From positions 1-17,072 of the forward strand of contig JAGVZC010000024.1 in NCBI GenBank assembly GCA_018302885.1: a stretch of 17,072 nt of DNA, read 5' to 3'. The position numbers and the translations under genes were made by a program. The notes below the pieces were generated by a model, which was not told where the DNA came from, did no database searches, and saw nothing but the letters and a program-made list of their open reading frames with translations. This document shows positions 7,203-13,749 of the stretch, in pieces. How positions within the stretch are numbered: position 1 is the stretch's first letter; every line of letters starts with the position of its first letter. Source of the stretch: Candidatus Woesearchaeota archaeon (GTDB lineage Archaea; Nanobdellota; Nanobdellia; SCGC-AAA011-G17; GW2011-AR20).

Positions 7203-7850
7203 ATGAATTTAAACAAGCCAAATTATTTTGTCGTAAAAAATGCCAAAAGAAAAATAATTAGTGTGCTTCCTGATTATAGCACAGATATTATAGTAAGGAG
7301 TTATAGAAATGGTGAGCTTGGTTTGTTTCATCCTGATGTTCTTAGATATTGCGAAAATCCTGTTCGTCCAAAGGGGGTTTCAATTCCCCTTGGTAAAAAA
7401 ACAATATGGGGACCTGCAGAATTTTACAGATATGCTGAAGGGGATATCCCTTTGGTTAAATGGAAAGAAGGAAGTAAGTTTTTCCTAACATTTTTCAGAG
7501 AGGAAGAATTGTTAGAAGTTAGGGGAAATTTGGAGTCTATTCTCAGAGGATCATTGAAATACACATATCCAGAAACTGGATTCCCAATTACCTCTGAAGG
7601 GACCAGAAATTATAGGTTTAAGATGAAAATTAAAGAAGAACTAATAAATCTGCAAAAGTTTGAAACATTAATGATTGATAATCTATATCTTGTAACTCCT
7701 GAATTGTCAAGAATAGAAATAACTGATGAAGATTTAAAGCGTGAGGTAAATAGATATGTAAATAATAAATTATTCATTGAGGCTAGACTAAGGGGAGAAA
7801 TTCCGGATGTAATTTTTAAAACTAATCAAGAACCGCCTTTATCCTTCTAA
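7203..7850 (+). CDS. Unrecognised soluble protein
   Basis: A 215-residue protein with no signal peptide or membrane segment and no motif I recognise. It has a mixed alpha/beta look: a strand-rich N-terminal half (for example GVSIPLGKKTIWGPAEFYRY, about residues 58-77) and a helical C-terminal part (about 137-205). A well-placed TATA box and a clean ATG argue that it is expressed. The last 29 bases overlap the convergent alaS, so its final nine or so residues share DNA with the end of that gene. No function is proposed. Confidence 0.65.
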   Translation: MNLNKPNYFVVKNAKRKIISVLPDYSTDIIVRSYRNGELGLFHPDVLRYCENPVRPKGVSIPLGKKTIWGPAEFYRYAEGDIPLVKWKEGSKFFLTFFREEELLEVRGNLESILRGSLKYTYPETGFPITSEGTRNYRFKMKIKEELINLQKFETLMIDNLYLVTPELSRIEITDEDLKREVNRYVNNKLFIEARLRGEIPDVIFKTNQEPPLSF

Positions 7851-9413
7851 TCCCAGCTGATGATGATTGCTCCTTTACAATTTTGAAATGTCCAAGAACC
7901 CCCGTATTTTTTACATGAGGTCCAGTGCAAACTTCCTTTGAATAATCTCCCATAATATAAACAGTTACTATCTCTGGATACTTTTCCTTGAAGAATGAAT
8001 TAACTCCCTGCTTCAATGTATCCCTGTAAGGCATTTCTTTTTTTGACACTGACAGGTTTCTTTTTATTGCGTCATTCACTTCATCCTCAATTTTCTTTAT
8101 TTCCTCCTTCGTCAGCGCTCTTGAAAATGAGAAATCAAACCTCAGCCTTTCCTTTGTGATATTTGAGCCCATTTGCTTAATTTCTTTACCTAAATTATTT
8201 CTCAATGCCTGGAAAAGCAAATGCGTTGCAGTATGCAATTTGGTTGTTTCCTCGGAATGATCTGCAAGCCCTGACTTGAATTTCTGCTCTGCACCTTTTC
8301 TTGAAATTTCCTGATGCTTTTCAAATTCCTGGCTGAAAGTCTTCTCATCAACTGTAAGATTATTTTCCTTAGCCAAATCCCTTGTAATCTCCAACGGAAA
8401 ACCAAATGACTGGTATAAGTAGAAAGCATCCTCTCCGGAAATTACTTTTTTGAAATTCATTTTCCTGAACTGTTGCAATCCATTTTCCAATGATGACTGG
8501 AATTTTTCTTCCTCTAATTTTGCATTTGTCAGAATGAAATCCTTGTTTGATTTCAGCAAAGGATAATCACTTGAATAATCATCAATAATTACCTTCATTA
8601 TTTCAGGAATGAAATTATCTTTTATTCCAAGAAGTTTTGCATGCCTCATCGACCTTCTCAATAATCTCCTTAGGATATAACCATGCTCTGTATTATTTGG
8701 CTTTATCAATTCAGCAAGGATGAAGCATGAAGCTCTCAGATGATCTGCTATTATCCTCATTGATTTTTCATTCTCTTTCCTTGACAGTGATTTTATTTTC
8801 TTTGTTATATTTGTGAACAAGTCAGTCTCGTAAACAGAAGTTTTATTTTGCATTATCATTGCTGCCCTTTCCAACCCCAAACCAGTATCAACATTTTTCT
8901 GCTTTAATGGCTCGTAAGAATTATTTGTCTTGTTGTACTGCATGAAAACATCATTCCATATCTCAACCCAATTCTTGTCATTATTATCAAATTCCCTTGG
9001 AGCTTTTTCTTTTGTATAAACAAACATCTCAGTATCCGGACCGCAAGGGCCTGTCAACCCTGCTGGACCCCACCAGTTATCCTTTCTTCCCAAGGGTTTT
9101 ATTCTTTCCTTTGGAATATATCTCAGCCATATTTTTTCTGATTCATTATCTTTTGGAACATCCTTGTCCCCCTTGAAAACTGAAACTGCAATCCTTTCCA
9201 TTGGAATCTTTAGTTCTTTTGTCAGGAATTCAAATGATATTTCCCCTGAGGATGCTTCTGCCCCAATAAATAAGGAACCAAAGGATGCATTCCTGCTGTC
9301 GTGAACAAAACAGTTGGGTCATTCTCAGGTATCAGAGAAAAATTGATTATTTCAGTGTGATTGTGTTTCTTGAAGAATCCTATGTACTTTCTTCTTATTT
9401 CACCTGATTTCAT
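7822..9413 (-). pseudogene. alaS: Alanyl-tRNA synthetase with an out-of-frame internal deletion
   Basis: AlaRS charges tRNA-Ala. The N-terminus from the ATG at 9413 (MKSGEIRRKYIGFFKKHNH...) contains motif 1 and reads to LLGQKHPQG, then runs off frame and stops at 9222-9224. The second frame resumes with SFEFLTKELKIPMERIAVSV and continues to the end. Compared with the family, about 45 residues are missing at the junction (near 9236-9247), including motif 2 (the TFFEML / GDYF region) and the conserved Arg that contacts ATP. Further on, motif 3 (GLGLERAAM) and the editing domain (HTATH and CTGPH) are intact. The protein ends right after the editing domain without the C-Ala domain. As written it cannot be active, so either the gene is dead and another copy exists, or the assembly lost about 140 bases here. 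A TTG at 9434 is a less likely start. Confidence 0.85.
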
Positions 9414-9433
9414 AGAATTATGGTGTTGTTGCA

Positions 9434-9443
9434 ATTTTAAAAG
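9434..9443 (-). promoter_or_regulatory. TATA-like box of alaS
   Basis: CTTTTAAAAT on the minus strand is centred about 26 bases before the ATG at 9413. It supports that start rather than the upstream TTG, which lies within the box. Confidence 0.45.
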
Positions 9444-9449
9444 ATTTTC

Positions 9450-9797
9450 TTATTTTGGTATTGAAGTGATATCAACAAAATTCATAAAGTATAATAATAA
9501 TATCTCAACTTCATTGCTATCTATACTATCCATATTTATTTCACATACTCTCTCGTCCAAACTACCATTTAATTTAGTTTTTTTCACTATAATTGAAACT
9601 TCCTTTCTTTCTGACCTAGCAACCACAATGCCATTATCCAACTTCCTTATAATCTCATAACCTCCAGCATCCAATCCACCTACAAAAGAGGTATAAGCAT
9701 GGTTAATAATATTTATTGCTCCTTCTTTATTTTCAGATGATATATCTCTAGCTTCCAAATAAGAATTCAAATCCTTGAAACCATATGTTGTTGCCAT
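9450..9797 (-). CDS. Unrecognised small soluble protein
   Basis: A 115-residue protein (MATTYGFKDLNSYLEARDIS...). The first half is helical; the second half contains basic strands (GIVVARSERKEVSIIVKK, about residues 56-73) and an acidic, hydrophobic C-terminus. No membrane segment or known motif was found. A TATA-like stretch on the minus strand (about 9820-9829) precedes the ATG by about 27 bases and overlaps one arm of an inverted repeat, so its transcription may be controlled there. It is followed by alaS in the same direction. No function is proposed. Confidence 0.6.
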   Translation of the reverse strand: MATTYGFKDLNSYLEARDISSENKEGAINIINHAYTSFVGGLDAGGYEIIRKLDNGIVVARSERKEVSIIVKKTKLNGSLDERVCEINMDSIDSNEVEILLLYFMNFVDITSIPK

Positions 9798-9814
9798 TAA
9801 AATCCATATAAATC

Positions 9815-9851
9815 ATATTTTGTATATAAATATTATTGTTGTACAAAATAT
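9815..9851. promoter_or_regulatory. Perfect 10-bp inverted repeat in a divergent promoter
   Basis: ATATTTTGTA at 9815-9824 is mirrored exactly by TACAAAATAT at 9842-9851, with a 17-bp spacer. It lies between divergent genes and overlaps the minus-strand TATA region of the 9450 gene, so it is a candidate operator. The AT-rich background makes a chance match possible. Confidence 0.35.
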
Positions 9852-9858
9852 TGGATAG

Positions 9859-9868
9859 ATTTTTATAT
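9859..9868 (+). promoter_or_regulatory. TATA box of the 9890 operon
   Basis: ATTTTTATAT is centred about 26 bases before the ATG at 9890, fitting a leaderless start of the small membrane-protein operon. Confidence 0.45.
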
Positions 9869-9889
9869 TAATGAATTAGTTTATTTTTT

Positions 9890-10447
9890 ATGGTTTGGAT
9901 AATACTAAGCATTGCAATTTTATTGATTATAATCGGCTTATTGATTGTATTCATCGCAATGAAGAAGTACAAGAATCACAAGACAGATTATTATAATTTT
10001 TTCTGGATAGGAATTGTATGGGTTGTTATAGGCATAATCGCCAATGATTCATTTTTCTGGATTATAGGTTTGGTCTTTGCTGTGATTGGGCTAATAAACA
10101 GGAAAAAATGGAAGGAAAATCACAGGACATGGAAGCAATTAAGCAAATCAGAAAAGAAATTCAAGATTTGGGTTATGGTTATACTGGTAATAATTGTTAT
10201 AATTGGCGGTGTTGTCCTGTTCATAACAGAAAATAAAAATATTGACAAGAATAAAGCAATTGAAATTGCATTAAGAAGCGAATGCATAAATGAGGGAGAA
10301 TTAACTGACAATGTTTATTACAATGATAATACAGACACATGGTGGATAGATATGAATGCTGAAAAAGAGGGGTGTAGTCCTGCATGCGTTGTCTATGAGA
10401 ATGGAAATGCAGAAGTAAACTGGAGATGCACGGGGTTGATAGAATGA
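9890..10447 (+). CDS. Four-TM membrane protein with a Cys-rich outer domain
   Basis: A 185-residue protein. Hydrophobic helices lie at about 2-23, 37-51, 55-70 and 93-112. The C-terminal domain (about 113-185) has four cysteines, C132, C162, C166 and C180, in the pattern SEC...GCSPAC...WRC, with WWID between them. The cysteines suggest two disulfides, which would place this domain outside the cell. The sequence style (KAIEIALRSECINEGEL then DTWWIDMN) resembles small extracytoplasmic domains that recur in archaeal genomes, but I cannot name the family. It is the first of three membrane genes; its TGA overlaps the next ATG (ATGA at 10444-10447). Confidence 0.75.
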   Translation: MVWIILSIAILLIIIGLLIVFIAMKKYKNHKTDYYNFFWIGIVWVVIGIIANDSFFWIIGLVFAVIGLINRKKWKENHRTWKQLSKSEKKFKIWVMVILVIIVIIGGVVLFITENKNIDKNKAIEIALRSECINEGELTDNVYYNDNTDTWWIDMNAEKEGCSPACVVYENGNAEVNWRCTGLIE

Positions 10448-10653
10448 TAAAAAAAGCAAAGGTGATAAATGAGGAAGGGTTTTGGTTCTGGAGCAACAGA
10501 AGCTTTCCGACATTTGCCGCAATAATTTTTGTTTTGGGAGTTTTATGGTTTCTCAATGGAATTGGGATATTAAAGACAAAGGTTCCGTGGTTTCCTGCAA
10601 TCCTAATTATTCTTTCTCTTGGATGGATAATAAATCATTACAAAAAGAGGTGA
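10444..10653 (+). CDS. Small two-TM membrane protein
   Basis: A 69-residue protein from the ATG that overlaps the previous stop. A polar aromatic head (EEGFWFWSNRS) precedes two helices at about 24-40 and 48-63, ending HYKKR. The upstream in-frame ATG at 10426 is less likely because the ATGA overlap gives natural coupling. No known motif was found. Its stop lies inside a GAGGTGA (10647-10653) that serves as the Shine-Dalgarno site of the next gene. Confidence 0.65.
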   Translation: MIKKAKVINEEGFWFWSNRSFPTFAAIIFVLGVLWFLNGIGILKTKVPWFPAILIILSLGWIINHYKKR

Positions 10654-10658
10654 AAAAA

Positions 10659-10856
10659 ATGTTTGAAAAACAAATAAAAAGATTAAATATGTGGGATTGG
10701 ATAATAGTTAAGGTGTCTGTGGTCACTTTTATATTATTCCTGTTAAGAATATGGCCTGGATTCATAAACTGGCTGCAGAATAGAAATGCATGGTGGTTCT
10801 TAGCAATTACAATAATATTGGTTGCAATAATCCAGTACAAAGTCTGGAAGAAATAG
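10659..10856 (+). CDS. Small two-TM membrane protein
   Basis: A 65-residue protein, MFEKQIKRLNMWDWIIVKVS..., with helices at about 14-32 and 45-60 and a basic C-terminus. The pattern 'WD-hydrophobic-K-hydrophobic...WPGFINW' resembles small membrane proteins I associate with Woesearchaeota-like genomes, but no function is known to me. GAGGTGA at 10647-10653, five bases before the ATG, is a strong Shine-Dalgarno site overlapping the previous stop. A longer frame exists upstream to 10482, but it lies inside the preceding gene. It is followed at once by the synthase remnant. Confidence 0.7.
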   Translation: MFEKQIKRLNMWDWIIVKVSVVTFILFLLRIWPGFINWLQNRNAWWFLAITIILVAIIQYKVWKK

Positions 10857-10862
10857 TTTTTA

Positions 10863-11039
10863 ATGCCGATGACGATATCCTGGCTTGGAAACAGCTCTGT
10901 TGCAATCTTGCCAACATTGTATGACCTTTTGATTAAAGGCGAATTAAAAGGCCATGAATTAAGAAAAGGGGATAATATCATATTTGCCTCTGTGGGCGCT
11001 GGAATGAACATAAATTCCGCTGTTTACAGGATGTCATAA
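10863..11039 (+). pseudogene. C-terminal remnant of a beta-ketoacyl synthase III-like (FabH/thiolase-fold) gene
   Basis: A 58-codon frame whose sequence fits the end of a KAS III-like protein. GNSSVAILPTLYDLL corresponds to the conserved N-(T/S)-S-x-A segment with the catalytic Asn. KGDNIIFASVGAGMNINSAV corresponds to the final glycine-rich strand (GDxxxxxxxGAGxxxxxxxx). The frame begins just after the stop of the previous gene and has an in-frame TAG at 10854-10856, so the first 250 or more residues of a normal synthase are absent. The last 6 bases overlap the convergent winged-helix gene. It is either a decayed relic or the end of a gene disrupted by rearrangement. An independent 58-residue protein cannot be excluded but would lack the catalytic Cys and His. 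Confidence 0.65.
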
Positions 11040-11297
11040 ATCAAATTCTTCAATGAACCCGATTATATTTTTATATTTATTCAGATAATCAAGACCTTTT
11101 TCTGTAATGATTATCTTTTTATTTTTCCTGTCCTTTATTTCCTTTATCAGTTCCTTCTCCTTTAATTCATTAAAATATTCATAAAAACTTTTTGATGACA
11201 GATTGGATTTTCTCAGCAAAGGTGTAAGTTTGATTGACCTGCTATTCTGTATTATTGCTAGAATGTCCTTTATTATCTCTAATTTTCCCCTTTTCAT
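11034..11297 (-). CDS. Winged-helix transcriptional regulator
   Basis: From the ATG at 11297 the protein has 87 residues, MKRGKLEIIKDILAIIQNSR.... Helices plus the ending ITEKGLDYLNKYK match the archaeal winged-helix family often labelled HTH_45 or predicted transcriptional regulator: helix 1, a short linker, recognition helix around SSKSFYEYFNELKEK, a basic wing KDRKNKKI, then a final helix. It follows the 7-TM gene with one base between stop and start (TAAGATG), so the two are one operon. A TTG at 11306 would lengthen it by three residues but overlaps the preceding gene. A role as the cytoplasmic arm of a membrane-linked switch is inferred from the pairing. Confidence 0.75.
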   Translation of the reverse strand: MKRGKLEIIKDILAIIQNSRSIKLTPLLRKSNLSSKSFYEYFNELKEKELIKEIKDRKNKKIIITEKGLDYLNKYKNIIGFIEEFDL

Positions 11298-11298
11298 C

Positions 11299-11946
11299 TT
11301 AACCAATTTTCTTTAGAACCTTGTAAGTTATTGCCATGAATATAGTCAGTGAAGCAAGATAAATTATTATCTGAAACTGAAAGAAATTCGGAATCATGAC
11401 ATCAATTATATTCAATATCCAGAATATCAAAAGCAATGAATAAATTAAATACAAATTTTTATTCTTTGATTTCTTATAAAGATTGTATACTATTACCACT
11501 AAAAATATGAAAAGGAGAAGATTAAGCAGAAGATAAAGATCCGGTGTTCGAAATAAAATGCTAATTAAAGATATTATCAATGCAACAATATGAAAATGAA
11601 ATACCCTAATATTTCTCCATTTTTTCCATACAATACTATAAATCAAGTAAAATATTGATATCAGACTGAAATACATGAAAAGAAACATTGGTATTGCCCC
11701 AAATCTAAAATCAATTATTCTCCCAAATTTAAAATAAAACAAAATGAATTTTATGAATGAATGAAAAAACAGCGCTATTGCAAAAAACAGGAAAGCTGAC
11801 CTGAAATAATTTATTCCCTTATATGAACTTAATTTGTAGATATTTTTAGTTCCAAAATAAATCATCAGACAGCACAGGATTATTACAAATGAGTATATCA
11901 TCTCAGTCTCAAATCCCGAGGGTATAACTGGAATGAATGGTTTCAT
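11299..11946 (-). CDS. Seven-TM membrane protein, operon partner of the regulator
   Basis: A 215-residue protein with seven hydrophobic helices at about 16-34, 48-72, 84-106, 117-135, 137-155, 164-183 and 190-210, and short loops. The N-terminal 15 residues would lie outside, and the protein ends in KVLKKIG. No kinase, transporter or receptor motif is evident. The seven-helix count and the immediately following winged-helix gene suggest a sensor that signals to the regulator, but this is inference. TATTTAAATA at 11968-11977 lies about 27 bases before the ATG, predicting a leaderless operon. It is divergent from the secreted-protein gene at 12045. Confidence 0.7.
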   Translation of the reverse strand: MKPFIPVIPSGFETEMIYSFVIILCCLMIYFGTKNIYKLSSYKGINYFRSAFLFFAIALFFHSFIKFILFYFKFGRIIDFRFGAIPMFLFMYFSLISIFYLIYSIVWKKWRNIRVFHFHIVALIISLISILFRTPDLYLLLNLLLFIFLVVIVYNLYKKSKNKNLYLIYSLLLIFWILNIIDVMIPNFFQFQIIIYLASLTIFMAITYKVLKKIG

Positions 11947-11967
11947 ATTTTATTGTTGGTTATTATT

Positions 11968-12036
11968 TATTTAAATATATGTGGATTTCAAGTCCATCTT
12001 GTTTTTAAATTAATTTTATTCCTGAATTCAAGGAGG
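11968..12036. promoter_or_regulatory. Divergent promoters and Shine-Dalgarno site, 7-TM operon and secreted-protein gene
   Basis: TATTTAAATA (11968-11977) serves the minus-strand 7-TM gene. TTTTTAAATTAA (12002-12013) serves the plus-strand gene, predicting a start near 12030. AGGAGG at 12031-12036 is a strong Shine-Dalgarno site eight bases before the ATG at 12045. Confidence 0.55.
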
Positions 12037-12044
12037 GATGCAAC

Positions 12045-12401
12045 ATGAATAAAAAATATCTTGCAGTATTTGCAATTGCAATGGTTGCCCTTGTTGGCGT
12101 TGGAATGGTCTCTGCATTCGGCTTTGGAAACGGAATGAAAGGTCTATCTGACAATGATGGGGCACAGATGCAGGAGCAAATGGAAGCTGTAAATTCAGCA
12201 ATAGAAAACAACGACTTTGAAGCATGGAAATCTTTGATGGAATCTCAGCTTACCGAGGAAAACTTCAATCAGATGGTTGAAAGACACAATGAGATGAAGG
12301 AGTTCAGGGAGCAGATGGAAACTGCCAAAGAAAGCGGAGACTTTGAATCCATGAAAGGATTTGAAAAAGGATTTAGAGGAAATTGTCCATTAATGGATTA
12401 A
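12045..12401 (+). CDS. Small secreted protein with two degenerate repeats
   Basis: A 118-residue protein with a clear signal peptide: a basic head (MNKK), a hydrophobic core and a likely cleavage after VSA at residue 24. The mature part is acidic and helical and carries two similar units, AIENNDFEAWKSL (about 52-64) and AKESGDFESMKGF (about 94-106). Small exported proteins with this 'N/G-D-F/Y-x-A-W-K' repeat occur in DPANN and candidate-phylum bacteria, but I know of no demonstrated function. There is one cysteine (C114). The strong Shine-Dalgarno site, rare in this window, suggests high expression. Its last 12 bases overlap the convergent Fic gene. Confidence 0.75.
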   Translation: MNKKYLAVFAIAMVALVGVGMVSAFGFGNGMKGLSDNDGAQMQEQMEAVNSAIENNDFEAWKSLMESQLTEENFNQMVERHNEMKEFREQMETAKESGDFESMKGFEKGFRGNCPLMD

Positions 12402-13358
12402 TTTCCATTTTTCTTTTTTTGTTTTAAGAATCTTCTCTTTAAGTTCCATATATTCCTTAAGAAATAATTCAATTGTGGGTTTTAAATTTTTATTTATCTC
12501 GTATGATTTTAAGGATGCATAATATTCATACCTATTTTTAAAATCTATATTTATTGGAGGCAAATCATGTTTTATCAAAATATTATTCAAGAGTATTCTT
12601 CCAACTCTCCCATTTCCATCCCTGAAAGGATGTATATTTTCAAATTGATTATGCACAACTGCTCCAAGAACCAATCCAGGATACTTTGACTTGTTTTTTT
12701 CATACCATTCCACTAATTCATTTATAAGATGACATATCCTTAACTGAGGAGCCCCTTCATGAACGATGTTGCTTCTATTATCCATTACAACAACTTCCTC
12801 TCCTTTTTTCCTTAATTTCCCTGCAAATGGTTTTGAATTCTTGAAAATGATTTTGTGTATTTCTTTTATAAGATTTATTGATACGTGCTCTCTTGTTTTT
12901 CTTATATATGCTATTGCTTCATCAACTCCATACGCTTCTGCAATATCCTCTTTCGATTTATCTGGCCATTTATCCTTTTCCAGTATATTTTTTACTTCTT
13001 CCTGATTTAATTTACTTCCTTCTATTGCATTTGTGTTATATACAAATATTTCTGAGAATAGCCTCCAATCCTTTTCTAATAAATGATTTATTTTAAATGG
13101 AATTTTTGATTCTATTTCGTTTATCCATCTTATTTCTTCTTCTGAAAGTTTAAATCGTAGCGGGTCATTTATTATGTTGTACTTATGAATTTCTTCCAGA
13201 ATTAATTTTTCAGCGATTATTCTTCTTTCTTTGATTTTTGCAAGTGTTAAATCCTGTCCTAAATACTTCCTGAATTTATGAACCTTTGATCCCTCCCTAT
13301 ATGAATGAGAAAGATAATACTTTATTTTGTTTTTTTCTTTTCTTTTTTCTATGTGCAT
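12390..13358 (-). CDS. Fic-domain protein (probable AMP-transferase), self-inhibited class
   Basis: A 322-residue protein with the complete Fic catalytic motif HPFRDGNGR (243-251); the His is the catalytic base and the Gly-Asn-Gly-Arg loop binds the nucleotide phosphates. Upstream, TNAIEG (109-114) fits the inhibitory motif (S/T)xxxE(G/N), with Glu113 expected to block ATP binding, so it is probably a class II Fic that is self-inhibited. Residues 1-60 form a basic N-terminal region, and a beta-hairpin 'flap' precedes the motif. Such proteins typically transfer AMP to a hydroxyl side chain of a target protein; the target here is unknown. No antitoxin gene adjoins it. The promoter contains repeated 10-base boxes. 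It overlaps the secreted-protein gene tail to tail by 12 bases. Confidence 0.92.
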   Translation of the reverse strand: MHIEKRKEKNKIKYYLSHSYREGSKVHKFRKYLGQDLTLAKIKERRIIAEKLILEEIHKYNIINDPLRFKLSEEEIRWINEIESKIPFKINHLLEKDWRLFSEIFVYNTNAIEGSKLNQEEVKNILEKDKWPDKSKEDIAEAYGVDEAIAYIRKTREHVSINLIKEIHKIIFKNSKPFAGKLRKKGEEVVVMDNRSNIVHEGAPQLRICHLINELVEWYEKNKSKYPGLVLGAVVHNQFENIHPFRDGNGRVGRILLNNILIKHDLPPINIDFKNRYEYYASLKSYEINKNLKPTIELFLKEYMELKEKILKTKKEKWKLIH

Positions 13359-13369
13359 ATTTATAAATA

Positions 13370-13432
13370 GGTGACTACATATTTAAAGATTTTGTTTTGA
13401 GGTGACTACATTTTAACTGCTTTGTAGACACC
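13370..13432. promoter_or_regulatory. Three copies of a 10-base box around the Fic promoter
   Basis: GGTGACTACA occurs at 13370-13379 and 13401-13410, 31 bases apart (about three helical turns). An inverted copy with one mismatch, TGTAGACACC, lies at 13423-13432. The first two flank the Fic TATA box (TATTTAAA at 13380-13387, about 25 bases before the Fic ATG). The second and third form a stem with a 12-base loop just after the SemiSWEET stop codon. Candidate operator for Fic and/or terminator of the SemiSWEET transcript. Confidence 0.5.
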
Positions 13433-13441
13433 CAGATAATT

Positions 13442-13699
13442 TCACCTTCCATACATGAACCATCCAACCATCACCAAACCAATGTTTATTACTCCGAAGA
13501 TGTTTGCTATAACCACTGGAAAGCTCTTTATCTCAATGCCATAAAGAATCCATATAACTGCCCCTACAAAAAATATAGTATACGCTGTTATTGAAATATC
13601 TTTTGCACTTTTTCTCCTGAATATCCTGTATGCCTGGGGAAAATTTCCCAACCCCGACAGTGTCCCAAAAATTGTTGCGAGAATTGAGAGAATAGTCAT
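13442..13699 (-). CDS. SemiSWEET-type sugar transporter
   Basis: An 85-residue protein with three membrane helices, the usual SemiSWEET size. The PQ-loop motif is GNFPQAYRIF (18-27), followed by RRKSAKDIS, typical of MtN3/SWEET/PQ-loop proteins. The second helix carries the conserved W-x-x-Y-G as WILYG (50-54) and the third an Asn (N66); these Trp and Asn positions line the sugar pocket in characterised SemiSWEETs. The family works as a homodimer that moves mono- or disaccharides down their gradient. It starts at an ATG about 25 bases from a TATA element that also suits the divergent gene at 13750. The substrate is unknown. Confidence 0.85.
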   Translation of the reverse strand: MTILSILATIFGTLSGLGNFPQAYRIFRRKSAKDISITAYTIFFVGAVIWILYGIEIKSFPVVIANIFGVINIGLVMVGWFMYGR

Positions 13700-13720
13700 A
13701 TTTTAATGTTAATGGTTAAT

Positions 13721-13730
13721 TATTTAAGTA
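13721..13730. promoter_or_regulatory. Single TATA element shared by divergent genes
   Basis: TATTTAAGTA reads as TACTTAAATA on the other strand. Its centre is about 25 bases from both start codons, the ATG at 13750 (+) and the ATG at 13699 (-), and no second TATA box is evident. It may drive leaderless transcription in both directions. Confidence 0.5.
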
Positions 13731-13749
13731 TTTTCTCCTTTTAGATTAC

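Noticed and set aside
9414..9434. TTG start giving AlaRS seven extra residues
   Set aside because: It falls on the TATA-like box of alaS; the ATG at 9413 has the right spacing and starts at the conserved region.
10607..11011. 134-codon minus-strand frame
   Set aside because: It lies opposite the small membrane gene and the synthase remnant, both of which make sense on the plus strand, and it has no recognisable content.
12390..13358. Fic gene as part of a toxin-antitoxin pair
   Set aside because: No small antitoxin gene adjoins it; the inhibitory TxxxEG motif is inside the Fic protein itself.
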